DNA of 33,702 nucleotides from an uncultured Clostridia bacterium (GTDB taxonomy: Bacteria > Bacillota > Clostridia > Oscillospirales > CAG-272), in the NCBI GenBank assembly GCA_944384515.1, contig CALWTU010000008.1, forward strand, positions 1-33,702, written 5' to 3'. Below the pieces are notes generated by a model. The model saw only the letters and a program-made list of their open reading frames with translations. It did no database searches and was not told where the DNA came from. Position numbers and translations under genes: made by a program. Within the stretch, counting starts at the first letter, position 1. Every line of letters starts with the position of its first letter. Positions 8,201 to 14,793 of this stretch are shown piece by piece.

Positions 8201-9065
8201 TACATTTAACACCGACCAGCAGACTTGCATTGCTGACGCAATAGACAATGAGTCCGCAAAGAACCCGGAATTTCGCTCCTATATACTTAAGCAAACTCAC
8301 CGCACCGAAAACGGAGAAGACGAGAGCTTATTTATAAAGAACCTTGAAAACGTACAGGGTGATGAGAGAGATATCATTATCTTCTCGATAGGATATGCTC
8401 AAAACCAGGAGGGAAAGATTTATACAAACTTCGGTTCCCTGTCCGTTGAGGGCGGAGAGAACAGACTTAATGTTGCAATCACCCGTGCAAAGAACAAAAT
8501 CATTGTCGTGACAAGTATTGAGCCGGAAGATCTCAAGGTTGAAGCGTCAAAGCATTTGGGTCCCAAACTTTTGAAAAAATATCTGATGTATGTAAGGGCG
8601 GTTTCAACTCAGAACACGGATGAAATAAACGCTATTTTCAGCGAGCTTGACACTACCGAAAAAACCTCAGAACCGAAAATGATAAACTGCCTTGACTCTA
8701 TCGAAAGCAGAATTAAAGAGAGGCTTGAGAAGCTCGGTTATAATGTGGATTTAAATCTCGGTAACAAGAATAACAGAATTTCCCTTGCCGTTTATGATGA
8801 AAGTCAGGACAAATATCTTGTAGGTGTAGAACTTGAAAAGGACGCCTTCCTCGCTTCATCCTCCTCTCTTGAAAGAGATGTTTACAAACCGGTATTCCTT
8901 GAGAAACGGGGATGGAACATTATAAGAGTCTGGAGCAGAGACTGGTGGTTGTATCCGACAAAGGTTATTAAGTCAATCACCGCTTTGGCCGACAAAGCAA
9001 AGAGCAAAGTAAAGAGCGCACGCCGGATACAGATAAAACCATCCGAGCAAAAATCAGTGCTTTGA
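5247..9065 (+). CDS. DUF4011-type superfamily 1 helicase with C-terminal Vsr-like nuclease domain
   Basis: This 1272-residue protein is a multidomain nucleic-acid helicase. Its N-terminus matches DUF4011-type helicases (Ile-Gly-Gly-Asn-Asn-Lys-Cys-Leu-Tyr-Leu, and later Leu-Tyr-Ile-Gly-Phe-Pro-Phe and Ala-Pro-Leu-Leu-Leu-Phe-Pro-Val), interrupted by a charged coiled coil at about 92-138. The helicase motifs are Walker A GPPGTGKS at 348-355, Walker B Ile-Phe-Asp-Glu-Ala-Ser-Gln around 829-835, motif III GDAKQLRPS at 855-863, Tyr-His-Tyr-Arg-Ser-Arg, a Val-Gln-Gly-Asp-Glu-Arg-Asp motif V, and motif VI Asn-Val-Ala-Ile-Thr-Arg-Ala-Lys near 1073. Residues from about 1151 resemble Vsr/MTES_1575 endonuclease folds, ending in Gly-Trp-Asn-Ile-Ile-Arg-Val-Trp-Ser-Arg-Asp-Trp. 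The family's usual Glu-Cys-Asp-Gly metal site appears here as Glu-Leu-Glu-Lys-Asp, so cleavage activity is uncertain. It has its own promoter and terminators. Similar single-gene architectures are linked to phage defence; that role is inferred. Confidence 0.85.
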   Translation: MGKGIYSYYKERLIEIGGNNKCLYLKNIVRRSAYDLGRIFEGRDNKVGELIDFLWSGGKYPITLISNKEKKDILQNLDIETKFEKKAATLSTLTGEEAEKFQKKLEREKREESNKAIELEITKLKELKREIDELEKETGRYELYIGFPFVFGMISQGFNKTPIKAPLLLFPVKIDIPDDSTVELSINEAEKIRINPALVFAYAQSKKINIDNLDLEFDSMQQFKTVGAVADYLQQNHVKIEMTDSKNIYEYSKFKEPDDRDLSVRYAAVLARFPLSNSIYNDYSALEKKNLVNDAVNELLRMSSKKIKPKKKAKKTKPSNCYAVKMLDYAQSEVVKKVSEMGNMVIYGPPGTGKSQTIVNIITDSISKHKKVLVVSQKKAALDVVFNRLGTLNSKAMYINDECKEKRNFYDKCLNAHNNDIVESLIDLEGLENEYNALEEKINSDIQILDRIQNILTTTLPFGLSLSDMYSSSYMLSKTSSDYAIYEKLIDRSEIMALNYKELSDALFAINAKNLDNIYYNFIEDKKNNPLIDYMQPDIDIRTLSEVKGLLEEVQKSRKGYFNIAKYPYYRHVMAHYHELCQEDNLDMIVKQEAKFKHPDKLFRKKYEDEIKATFLDTMDAIETFVKEYDCLHRVLSEDGYIAVIDNIIRGNTSYIKLVYDALDNYIALRDVNKLIENLDKNMINILNFAYAVSKNYQNYTEVLSKIMLLRIYHEVLKYEEAYKNDLAVLVDFQNITSRIYKMKEQQLDIAYKLTSGKNSREYEQMFNSSKDNRDYLYQISKKQKYWPIRKTMEIYGKYILSLFPCWLLSPENASSLLPLEKNMFDIVIFDEASQVFIESTIPTIYRGKNIVVAGDAKQLRPSTTFMKRYLGADPDTKEDYSVQAALEVESLLDLAVARYDSANLTYHYRSRYSELIDFSNVAFYDSKLQIAPNISKNKANRPIVRYKVNGKWIDRRNVAEAAKIVEILKEFASKDRTDESIGIITFNTDQQTCIADAIDNESAKNPEFRSYILKQTHRTENGEDESLFIKNLENVQGDERDIIIFSIGYAQNQEGKIYTNFGSLSVEGGENRLNVAITRAKNKIIVVTSIEPEDLKVEASKHLGPKLLKKYLMYVRAVSTQNTDEINAIFSELDTTEKTSEPKMINCLDSIESRIKERLEKLGYNVDLNLGNKNNRISLAVYDESQDKYLVGVELEKDAFLASSSSLERDVYKPVFLEKRGWNIIRVWSRDWWLYPTKVIKSITALADKAKSKVKSARRIQIKPSEQKSVL

Positions 9066-9103
9066 AAGAGCCTTTGAAAAAACACTCAAATATCAAATTA
9101 AAA

Positions 9104-9126
9104 GGCTGTTGCTTTTATGCAAAGCC
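9104..9126 (-). terminator. Hairpin with T-tract on the minus strand
   Basis: GGCT/AGCC and TTGC/GCAA pairs (9104-9112 with 9119-9126, one bulged base, six-base loop). On the minus strand it is followed by TTTTAATTT, so it could end leftward transcription coming from the uracil permease side. Confidence 0.5.
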
Positions 9127-9135
9127 AAAAGTACG

Positions 9136-9170
9136 GCGAGGCAGAAAAAATTCTGCCTCGCTCTGATTTT
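9136..9170. terminator. Strong intrinsic terminator after the helicase gene
   Basis: A perfect 11-bp stem (9136-9146 with 9151-9161, core GCGAGGCAGAA, AAAA loop) is followed by a T-rich tract on the plus strand. It is flanked by AAAAGTAC (9127-9134) and GTACTTTT (9176-9183), which can extend the pairing. It probably serves both convergent genes. Confidence 0.8.
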
Positions 9171-9183
9171 ATTTTGTACTTTT

Positions 9184-9206
9184 AAGCCGACGGGACCGGC
9201 TTTTTA
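9184..9206 (+). terminator. Second hairpin with T-tract, plus strand
   Basis: AAGCCG (9184-9189) pairs with CGGCTT (9197-9202), followed by TTTT. The same bases can instead pair with a distant CCCGTCGG at 9308-9315, so the structure may have an alternative form. Confidence 0.5.
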
Positions 9207-9317
9207 CTAAAACGGTATTTTGCTTTGTTTCTTATTCTTACTTAGGCTAACGCCCTCGCAAGCTTTATATTGGGCAGAGGCAAACTGAAGTTTTCTCCTG
9301 TTCCCTACCCGTCGGTT
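9184..9317. other. Possible structured RNA between helicase and uracil permease genes
   Basis: CCGACGGG at 9187-9194 and CCCGTCGG at 9308-9315 are exact complements 120 bases apart in a gene-free stretch, and one extra A-T pair and one G-T wobble extend the pairing. The inner part is fairly GC-rich for a non-coding gap here, with further short complementary segments (GCCC near 9252 and GGGC near 9272). It could be a small RNA on either strand or the 3' end of the permease transcript. It does not match SRP RNA, RNase P RNA, tmRNA or a T-box as far as I can tell by eye. I found no convincing promoter on either strand. Confidence 0.3.
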
Positions 9318-9345
9318 CATCACCATTTAACAAAAATTTAGATAT

Positions 9346-10731
9346 TTATTTATCAGTTGTTTCGTTTTTCTTTTTTCTGTTGACAATTACATTTACAAGA
9401 ATACCGAGTATAAGAGCTGTTGCAATTGATGTAATTGTTATATCTCCGAAGTTAAATGAGAACTTAAGAGACAGTCCGCCTATACCTGTGATAAGTATTG
9501 TTGAAACAACAAAGAGATTTTTGTTATCTTCAAGATTTACATTCTGTATCATCTTAAGACCTGATACTGCAATAAATCCGTAAAGAGCTATACATACGCC
9601 TCCCATTACACACGGAGGAATGCTGTTTACAAAAGCAACGAACGGGGATACAAACGCAATGAGAATTGCACCGATTGCGGCATAGAGAATGGTGATAACA
9701 GACGCATTCCTTGTGATTGCAACGCATGCAATAGACTCGCCGTATGTAGTGTTGGGGCATCCGCCGAAGAACGCACCCGCTATTGAACCTACACCGTCAC
9801 CGAGAAGTGTGCGTGAAAGTCCGGGATCCTCGAGAAGATCCTTTTCGATGATAGAAGAAATGTTCTTGTGGTCTGCAATGTGCTCTGCGAATACTACGAA
9901 TGCAACAGGTGCATATGCAACTGCAACAGAGCCGAGATATGCAAACGAGAAATCTTTAAAACCGCCGTATGCATTGAAAAATGTAAATTCGGGGATAGAG
10001 AGGAATGTTGTAATCTTAACTCCGTCTTCCCAAAGTTCTGTAAAAAATGAATATTCAATTATCTTAAGCGCGTCAACATCCGCAATATTTCCGATAACCG
10101 TAAATACTGTTGCAACAGCATATCCTGCAAGAATACCGATAATAAAGGGTATAAGCTTAGCCATCTTCTTACCGAATGTCGAACATATGATTACCGTAAA
10201 GAGAGTTACAAGTCCGCAAATGATCGCAATAAGAGGATGAGCAATAGCTTTTTCCGCAACCTCAACCTCACCTAACTGTAAGTCTTTAATAGCATTTCCC
10301 GCAAGTGAAAATCCGATAATTGCAACTGTCGGGCCGATAACATGGCTTGGCATAAGTTTATTAATCCACTTAACTCCTGCCTTTTTAACGATAAGAGCTA
10401 AAACCACATATACAAGTCCCGCAAATACAGCTCCGATGATAAGTCCGAGATATCCGAGTGCAACAGTCGCGGCACCCGCAAACGCTGCGTTCATAGAACC
10501 GATAAAGGCAAATGATGAACCTAAGAATACAGGGCTCTTAAACTTTGTAAACAGAAGATAGACAATTGTTCCGGCACCCGCACCGAGAAGCGCTGCGGCA
10601 GGAGACATGTCGTTGCCGACAGTAACCGGCACAACAAGAGTTGCCGCCATAATTGCAAGCAGCTGCTGGATAGCGAACACAATGCGTTTGCCCATAGTTG
10701 GTTTGTCAGCGGTCTGATAAATTAATTTCAT
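9346..10731 (-). CDS. uraA: Uracil permease, NCS2 family
   Basis: This 461-residue polytopic membrane protein has the length and motifs of nucleobase:cation symporter-2 proteins of the UraA/PyrP branch, which import uracil with protons. Visible family elements are the early Gln-Gln-Leu-Leu-Ala-Ile-Met-Ala-Ala-Thr-Leu-Val-Val-Pro, the Ala-Glu-His-Ile-Ala-Asp-His segment holding the substrate-binding glutamate, and Gly-Gly-Cys-Pro-Asn-Thr-Thr-Tyr-Gly-Glu with the second conserved glutamate, followed by Ala-Ile-Thr-Arg. About 14 membrane segments can be followed. A GGAAGG ribosome site and an extended -10 promoter (10780-10808) precede it. It stands alone, without other pyrimidine genes next to it, and no PyrR-type leader or purine riboswitch is visible in the short leader. 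A xanthine-specific relative is less likely given the UraA-like motifs. Confidence 0.92.
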   Translation of the reverse strand: MKLIYQTADKPTMGKRIVFAIQQLLAIMAATLVVPVTVGNDMSPAAALLGAGAGTIVYLLFTKFKSPVFLGSSFAFIGSMNAAFAGAATVALGYLGLIIGAVFAGLVYVVLALIVKKAGVKWINKLMPSHVIGPTVAIIGFSLAGNAIKDLQLGEVEVAEKAIAHPLIAIICGLVTLFTVIICSTFGKKMAKLIPFIIGILAGYAVATVFTVIGNIADVDALKIIEYSFFTELWEDGVKITTFLSIPEFTFFNAYGGFKDFSFAYLGSVAVAYAPVAFVVFAEHIADHKNISSIIEKDLLEDPGLSRTLLGDGVGSIAGAFFGGCPNTTYGESIACVAITRNASVITILYAAIGAILIAFVSPFVAFVNSIPPCVMGGVCIALYGFIAVSGLKMIQNVNLEDNKNLFVVSTILITGIGGLSLKFSFNFGDITITSIATALILGILVNVIVNRKKKNETTDK

Positions 10732-10779
10732 TTTTTACACCTTCCCTATTTTTAATTTGGTATTCACACCCGAAGAGAT

Positions 10780-10808
10780 ATTATATCACAAGGACTTAAA
10801 TTTGTAAA
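10780..10808 (-). promoter_or_regulatory. Promoter of the uracil permease gene
   Basis: On the minus strand, TTTACA (10803-10808), 17-base spacer, TATAAT (10780-10785), with TGA directly before the -10 (extended -10). The leader would be about 40 bases. Confidence 0.7.
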
Positions 10809-10918
10809 TACCTTTTTAACAATTTGTTGAAAAAAATTGTATACCGTAATATTATGTATTTTTTGGTCATTGTTTGCATGTTTTTTACGGTTATTTATAA
10901 TTTTAATTTATTTTGGTC

Positions 10919-10947
10919 TTGAAATTTTAATAAAATTGTTGTATAAT
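10919..10947 (+). promoter_or_regulatory. Promoter of yajC
   Basis: TTGAAA (10919-10924), 17-base spacer, TATAAT (10942-10947). Transcription would start near 10954, only a few bases before the upstream ATG at 10962; this favours the ATG at 10980, which has AAAGG nine to ten bases ahead. Confidence 0.75.
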
Positions 10948-10979
10948 TAGTTGATATTTTTATGAAAGGTAGTTTAAAT

Positions 10980-11411
10980 ATGAATTTTGCATTTTTACTT
11001 GAAGGTGCAGCGGATACCTCAAATCAGGGTTTGGGCGGAAGCTGGATCACCATTTTAATGATCGCTCTGCTTTTTGTTTTCTTCTATTTCTTTATGATTC
11101 GTCCTCAGAAAAAGCAGGAGAAGAAGGACGCTGCTATGCGTGACGCTTTGCAGGTTGGAGATGAAGTTACTACAATCGGCGGCATAATCGGTAAGGTTGT
11201 ATCTATAAAAGAAGAAACTTTTGTACTTGAAACCACAAAAGACAAGACCAAAATCCGCTTCCTTAAAGCGGCTATAAGAAGCGTTGATGTAAGCGCACAG
11301 GATCTTGCAGCTCAGGTAATTGAGGCAAAGGCAAATCAGAATGCCGAAACTCAGGAGCCTGCACCCGCAGTTGAAAACGCCGAGGAAAACAAAGAACAAA
11401 CTTCAAAATAA
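10980..11411 (+). CDS. yajC: Preprotein translocase accessory subunit YajC
   Basis: YajC is a small single-pass membrane protein associated with SecDF at the Sec translocon. This 143-residue copy has one membrane helix (residues about 20-40), then the family hallmark Phe-Met-Ile-Arg-Pro-Gln-Lys-Lys-Gln, then a compact beta domain with Gly-Asp-Glu-Val-Thr-Thr-Ile-Gly-Gly-Ile-Ile-Gly-Lys-Val. A Glu/Ala/Asn-rich disordered tail of about 30 residues makes it longer than the typical 90-110 residues. The frame can be read from an ATG at 10962, but the promoter position and the AAAGG site favour 10980. It has its own promoter. No secD, secF, tgt or queA gene is adjacent, unlike the usual bacterial arrangement. 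Confidence 0.9.
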   Translation: MNFAFLLEGAADTSNQGLGGSWITILMIALLFVFFYFFMIRPQKKQEKKDAAMRDALQVGDEVTTIGGIIGKVVSIKEETFVLETTKDKTKIRFLKAAIRSVDVSAQDLAAQVIEAKANQNAETQEPAPAVENAEENKEQTSK

Positions 11412-11440
11412 TACCTATATTTTGTAATATTTTATATTTT

Positions 11441-11478
11441 CTCCGAATAGGTTATAATGACTTATTCGGAGGTTTTTT
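11441..11478 (+). terminator. Terminator hairpin that also holds the next gene's ribosome site and a -10 box
   Basis: CTCCGAATA (11441-11449) pairs perfectly with TATTCGGAG (11463-11471), followed by GTTTTTT, the form of an intrinsic terminator for yajC. The right arm contains GGAG of the ribosome site for the ATG at 11479, and the 13-base loop contains TATAAT (11453-11458). A transcript started from that -10 box would begin after the left arm and leave the ribosome site free; a read-through transcript would mask it. The -35 match is poor (TTTATA at 11431-11436). Confidence 0.6.
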
Positions 11479-11886
11479 ATGAAGAGAAGATTTAACAAAC
11501 TGTCAGCATCCCCTGCCCTGTCTGTACTGTTTAATGTCCTTTTATATGCGGGACTTATAATAATGTGCTCAATGCTGCTCTCAATCTGGCTTGCCGGATG
11601 TGAAAATCCCGCACAGAAGATCGGCATTGCTTCCGCCATAACCGTAGCGCTCAGCTCTGTATGCGGAAGCTTTATCATAAGCCGAATAAATGAGGATAAA
11701 AAGGCGCAGGTTATCTCGATTTTGGTATTTTCTTTTATCATCATCGCAATCTCGGTGATTTTTGCCGAGGGAAATATGAAAATCGGCGGACTTTTAAATA
11801 CAGTTATTTTTGCTTTCTCGGGACTTTTGTCACTGATTATTTTAAAAAAACCGCAGAGAGGCAGAAGAAGAAAAATCAGAAGATAG
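11479..11886 (+). CDS. Small four-helix membrane protein, probably TIGR04086/YrzE-like
   Basis: The 135-residue protein has four hydrophobic segments at about 16-38, 48-68, 78-96 and 104-121, a basic N-terminus, and a strongly basic Arg/Lys tail (Gly-Arg-Arg-Arg-Lys-Ile-Arg-Arg). Size, topology and position just after yajC agree with the TIGR04086 membrane family, whose Bacillus member YrzE is also found near yajC; this is a match of size and context only. A GGAGG ribosome site lies six bases before the ATG but is embedded in the upstream hairpin. Function is not known. A strong terminator follows at 11906-11944. Confidence 0.75.
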   Translation: MKRRFNKLSASPALSVLFNVLLYAGLIIMCSMLLSIWLAGCENPAQKIGIASAITVALSSVCGSFIISRINEDKKAQVISILVFSFIIIAISVIFAEGNMKIGGLLNTVIFAFSGLLSLIILKKPQRGRRRKIRR

Positions 11887-11905
11887 ATGGTGTCTGACAA
11901 AACTT

Positions 11906-11944
11906 AAACCGGAGAGACGGGAAACACGCCTCTCCGGTTTTTTC
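11906..11944. terminator. Intrinsic terminator between convergent genes
   Basis: AAACCGGAGAG (11906-11916) pairs with CTCTCCGGTTT (11930-11940), followed by TTTC. It ends the small membrane protein gene and lies just after the stop of the ABC exporter gene on the other strand, where the T-run is weaker. Confidence 0.85.
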
Positions 11945-11949
11945 AATAA

Positions 11950-13896
11950 TTATATATGAGTGTCTCTGCCCTCTCGCTGTGCATTAAACTCTACACCCGT
12001 ATAATGCTGTGCCTGTGTCGAGAACAGTACATAATACTCACCCTTCTTTTCCATAAGCTCACTGTGCGTACCGCACTCAATGATTTTACCTCCGCCAAGC
12101 ACCACAATTTTTTTTGCTGTAACGGCACTTGAGAGACGGTGAGAAACGAACACCGATATTTTTCCCGTACTGAGTTTCTTAAACTGACTGAAGATTGCCT
12201 CCTCCGCCAATGCATCCAATGCCGCAGTCGGCTCGTCAAGTATAAGAATGTCGCTGTCCTTGTAAAACGCCCTTGCAACAGAGAGCTTCTGCCACTGACC
12301 TCCGGAGAGCTCTATACCGTCCTCCTCAAACATTCTGGTGAGGAATGTATTATACTGATTCGGAAGTGCTTTGATAAAATCATTGGCATTTGCACTTGTT
12401 GCGGCAGCTTCCACCTCTGCGCTTTCCACACTGCGCACCGGGTCACCGAAGCTAATGTTTTCAGATACCGTAACCGCATATTTGCCGAAATCCTGAAAGA
12501 TAATTCCGTAAATATCGTGCAGTGCATCGACATCGTACTCTCTTATATCGTATCCGTCAAGATAAATTTCTCCCTCAGTCGGGTCGTAAAGACGCGTCAG
12601 AAGCTTTATCAAAGTTGTTTTTCCTGCACCGTTAAGGCCGACAAGTACGACGTTGTCCCCGGACTCAAGCCGCAGATTTATGCCGTCAAGCACCTTTCTG
12701 TCAACACCGGGATAAGAGAATGAAACATTTCTGAATTCAATTACATGCTTTGCGCCTTTCTTGGGAATTCGGGGAGTCGGGGTAATCGCAACCACCTTTT
12801 GCTCCTCTTTCATGTAGTCTATCATATTGTTAATAAACAGTGTACCTTCATATATTGTTGCTGTTGCGGTTACGATAGTTGTAACATGCGTGGCAACAGA
12901 ATTCAGTGCACCTGTATAAAGCGAGTAGTCACCTATCTCTCCTCCTCGGAAAACCACATCATAGGCTACATATGCAAATAGCGCGCAGTTTACGATAGCG
13001 GTCAAAACAGCGACAAAAGTTTTCAGCGCTCCCTCTTTTATAATCAGGCGTCTCAGTCCTTTATGATATTTCTTAAACGCTTTATCGTATTTGTCGATAA
13101 ATGTGTCTCCGAGACCGAGAATTTTAACCTCTTTGGCAAGGTCTTTATTAACCATAACGCCCGAGTAATAATTCATCTCGCGCCTCTCCTTGGAATGAAA
13201 GCGCAGGTAACGGAAATTCATATTTCTGTACCAATAATTAACAACAGCTCCCGGAATTGCCGCAATCATTATAATAACCGGCGCATACGGACTGAGAGTT
13301 GCCAAAACGACAATGAATGATGCTACACTTATTGTATTACTGATAACCTTGAATGTAGCATTCAGTATATTTATAGGTCTTGTGCCCGCTTCCCTGTTGG
13401 CATTCTCAAGTTTTTCATAAAAGAGCGGACTGTCGAAAGAACACATATCTACGGTCTTTGCCTTGTTGATAATCATAAGTTTTATATGATTTACCACAAG
13501 TTCACCCGCAACGGCGGTAATGCTTGTATGTATCTGCTCTATAACCTTGCGCAAAATCATGAAAATAAAATTCATAAGAAGCAAAAAAATTACAGGGCGC
13601 ATCACGGTAAATATTTCTTCAAAAGTTGTGCCGCTGTAAGTTTTGCCGATAAGAGCGGCGATAGCGTTAAGCAAATCCTTTGAAATGTACGCTCCGATAA
13701 CAGGCAAAATACCCTCAATAAGGCTGAAAAACGCCATTGTAAAGAGTATAAGCGGAGATGTCTGCCACACAAGTTTTATTATGTAAAACAACCGTGTCGA
13801 AAATCCCGTAATTCTCTTAATTACATACCCCGGTACCTCTTTAATACTTTCAGGTTTTTTCAGTCCGTCTGATAACGGGCTGTCATACTTGGGCAT
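11950..13896 (-). CDS. ABC exporter half-transporter (fused permease and ATPase)
   Basis: This 648-residue protein has about six membrane helices in residues 35-345 and one nucleotide-binding domain after about residue 380. The domain shows Walker A Gly-Leu-Asn-Gly-Ala-Gly-Lys-Thr-Thr near 418-426, a Q-loop in Ile-Phe-Gln-Asp-Phe-Gly-Lys-Tyr, the signature LSGGQWQ near 529-535, Walker B Leu-Ile-Leu-Asp-Glu-Pro near 550, and the switch histidine in Val-Ser-His-Arg-Leu. All catalytic elements are intact. Half-transporters of this type work as dimers and export lipids, peptides or drugs; the Trp-Gln variant of the signature occurs in several peptide or antibiotic exporter groups, but the substrate cannot be read. 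It stands alone with its own extended -10 promoter and an AGAGGTG ribosome site. A homodimer is likely because no partner gene is adjacent. Confidence 0.9.
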   Translation of the reverse strand: MPKYDSPLSDGLKKPESIKEVPGYVIKRITGFSTRLFYIIKLVWQTSPLILFTMAFFSLIEGILPVIGAYISKDLLNAIAALIGKTYSGTTFEEIFTVMRPVIFLLLMNFIFMILRKVIEQIHTSITAVAGELVVNHIKLMIINKAKTVDMCSFDSPLFYEKLENANREAGTRPINILNATFKVISNTISVASFIVVLATLSPYAPVIIMIAAIPGAVVNYWYRNMNFRYLRFHSKERREMNYYSGVMVNKDLAKEVKILGLGDTFIDKYDKAFKKYHKGLRRLIIKEGALKTFVAVLTAIVNCALFAYVAYDVVFRGGEIGDYSLYTGALNSVATHVTTIVTATATIYEGTLFINNMIDYMKEEQKVVAITPTPRIPKKGAKHVIEFRNVSFSYPGVDRKVLDGINLRLESGDNVVLVGLNGAGKTTLIKLLTRLYDPTEGEIYLDGYDIREYDVDALHDIYGIIFQDFGKYAVTVSENISFGDPVRSVESAEVEAAATSANANDFIKALPNQYNTFLTRMFEEDGIELSGGQWQKLSVARAFYKDSDILILDEPTAALDALAEEAIFSQFKKLSTGKISVFVSHRLSSAVTAKKIVVLGGGKIIECGTHSELMEKKGEYYVLFSTQAQHYTGVEFNAQREGRDTHI

Positions 13897-13936
13897 AAAA
13901 TCACCTCTTTTGAAGTTATACGTTAATACTCACTAT

Positions 13937-13965
13937 ATTATACCATATTATTTGAATATAATCAA
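13937..13965 (-). promoter_or_regulatory. Promoter of the ABC exporter gene
   Basis: On the minus strand, TTGATT (13960-13965), 17-base spacer, TATAAT (13937-13942), with TGG before the -10. Confidence 0.75.
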
Positions 13966-13991
13966 GTATTTTACCAGAGGGAAAGTGTTAA

Positions 13992-14483
13992 TCAAATTTT
14001 ACCGTGCGAAAATAAAATTCCGCCCTCGTCAAGCGTGATAAGCCCGTAACTTCCGTTTGGATAGCATATGCTGCCGGGATTAAAAAGATAGATCGGGCGC
14101 TCCTCATTTACATATGTCTCCTTCGGAATATGAGTATGGCCGTATAGCACGACATCCGCCTCTCGCTCACGCGCTAAAGAGATAAGTCCGCCAAGCCCGT
14201 ACTTTGCAGAATAAAGGTCGCCGTGCGTCAGGAGAATTCTTTTGCCGAAATACTCAATCTGCGCATTCTTTCCGACCGCACATCCGTCAAACAAATTGTA
14301 AAAATCACAGTTGCCCCTGACGCATATCCATGCCGCACTGTTTTGCACCTCTCTATAGAGCGCATCGACATCTCTTAGTCCGTCTCCCAAAAAACACACT
14401 GCGTTGGCATCCCTGTGTATGCGTAAGACCTCTTTTAAATTGTATATATCTCCGTGCGAATCCGAAAGAACAAGTATTTTCAT
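13992..14483 (-). CDS. YfcE/MJ0936-type metallophosphodiesterase
   Basis: The 163-residue protein has the complete calcineurin-like metallophosphoesterase set in order: Ser-Asp-Ser-His-Gly-Asp at 7-12, Leu-Gly-Asp-Gly, Arg-Gly-Asn-Cys-Asp, Leu-Thr-His-Gly-Asp and Tyr-Gly-His-Thr-His. These bind two metal ions. YfcE and MJ0936 hydrolyse phosphodiesters such as bis-p-nitrophenyl phosphate in vitro; the physiological substrate is unsettled. The open frame extends to 14633, but the extra 50 residues are low-complexity and overlap the divergent gene. The ATG at 14483 starts the conserved Met-Lys-Ile-Leu-Val-Leu-Ser-Asp and has AAAGGA seven bases upstream. In Firmicutes this gene often follows rph and the xanthosine/inosine triphosphatase gene, neither of which is present here. 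No clear terminator separates it from the ABC exporter gene downstream. Confidence 0.88.
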   Translation of the reverse strand: MKILVLSDSHGDIYNLKEVLRIHRDANAVCFLGDGLRDVDALYREVQNSAAWICVRGNCDFYNLFDGCAVGKNAQIEYFGKRILLTHGDLYSAKYGLGGLISLAREREADVVLYGHTHIPKETYVNEERPIYLFNPGSICYPNGSYGLITLDEGGILFSHGKI

Positions 14484-14518
14484 ATAAAATTCCTTTAACA
14501 TTATTTTGTGTTTTGGCA

Positions 14519-14528
14519 TATTATAATA
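14519..14528. promoter_or_regulatory. Palindromic -10 region shared by divergent genes
   Basis: TATTATAATA reads as TATAAT on both strands, 38 bases before the plus-strand gene at 14566 and 36 bases before the minus-strand gene starting at 14483. Convincing -35 boxes were not found on either side, so this is tentative. Confidence 0.35.
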
Positions 14529-14565
14529 CAGAAGCAATTTCAATCTACAAGCGAAGGGAGTTATT

Positions 14566-14784
14566 ATGAAAGTTAATAAAGACGAACTCGAAAAACTTGC
14601 GGCACTTGATGACAGATCACTGTGGAACAGCATTGTGCAGATGGCTAAAAATTACGGAATATCCCTCTCCCCTGCCATGCCGCAAAGAGAGGATATGGAA
14701 AAAATCCGCGGTGCGCTCTCGGGAATTGAAAAATTCAATCTCAGAGACGCTATGAAAATTGTAAACAGATACAAGAACAGGTAG
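14566..14784 (+). CDS. Small helical protein of unknown function (72 residues)
   Basis: A short, charged, mostly helical protein with no signal peptide or membrane segment. It starts Lys-Val-Asn-Lys-Asp-Glu-Leu-Glu-Lys-Leu and contains Leu-Trp-Asn-Ser-Ile-Val and a basic C-terminus (Asn-Arg-Tyr-Lys-Asn-Arg). An AAGGGAG ribosome site lies five bases before the ATG. It is the first of three tightly spaced small genes (gaps of nine and three bases), so the products probably act together. I do not recognise the family. The good ribosome site and the operon position support a real gene. Confidence 0.75.
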   Translation: MKVNKDELEKLAALDDRSLWNSIVQMAKNYGISLSPAMPQREDMEKIRGALSGIEKFNLRDAMKIVNRYKNR

Positions 14785-14793
14785 GAGATTATT

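Noticed and set aside
9689..10240. 183-codon plus-strand reading frame inside the uracil permease gene
   Set aside because: It is antisense to a well-conserved permease, has no ribosome site, and its translation shows no family motifs; it is a shadow of the real gene.
10843..10891. ACCGTAA/TTACGGT inverted repeat between uraA and yajC as an operator
   Set aside because: Seven bases per arm, 35 bases apart, in very AT-rich DNA; it does not overlap either promoter and may be chance.
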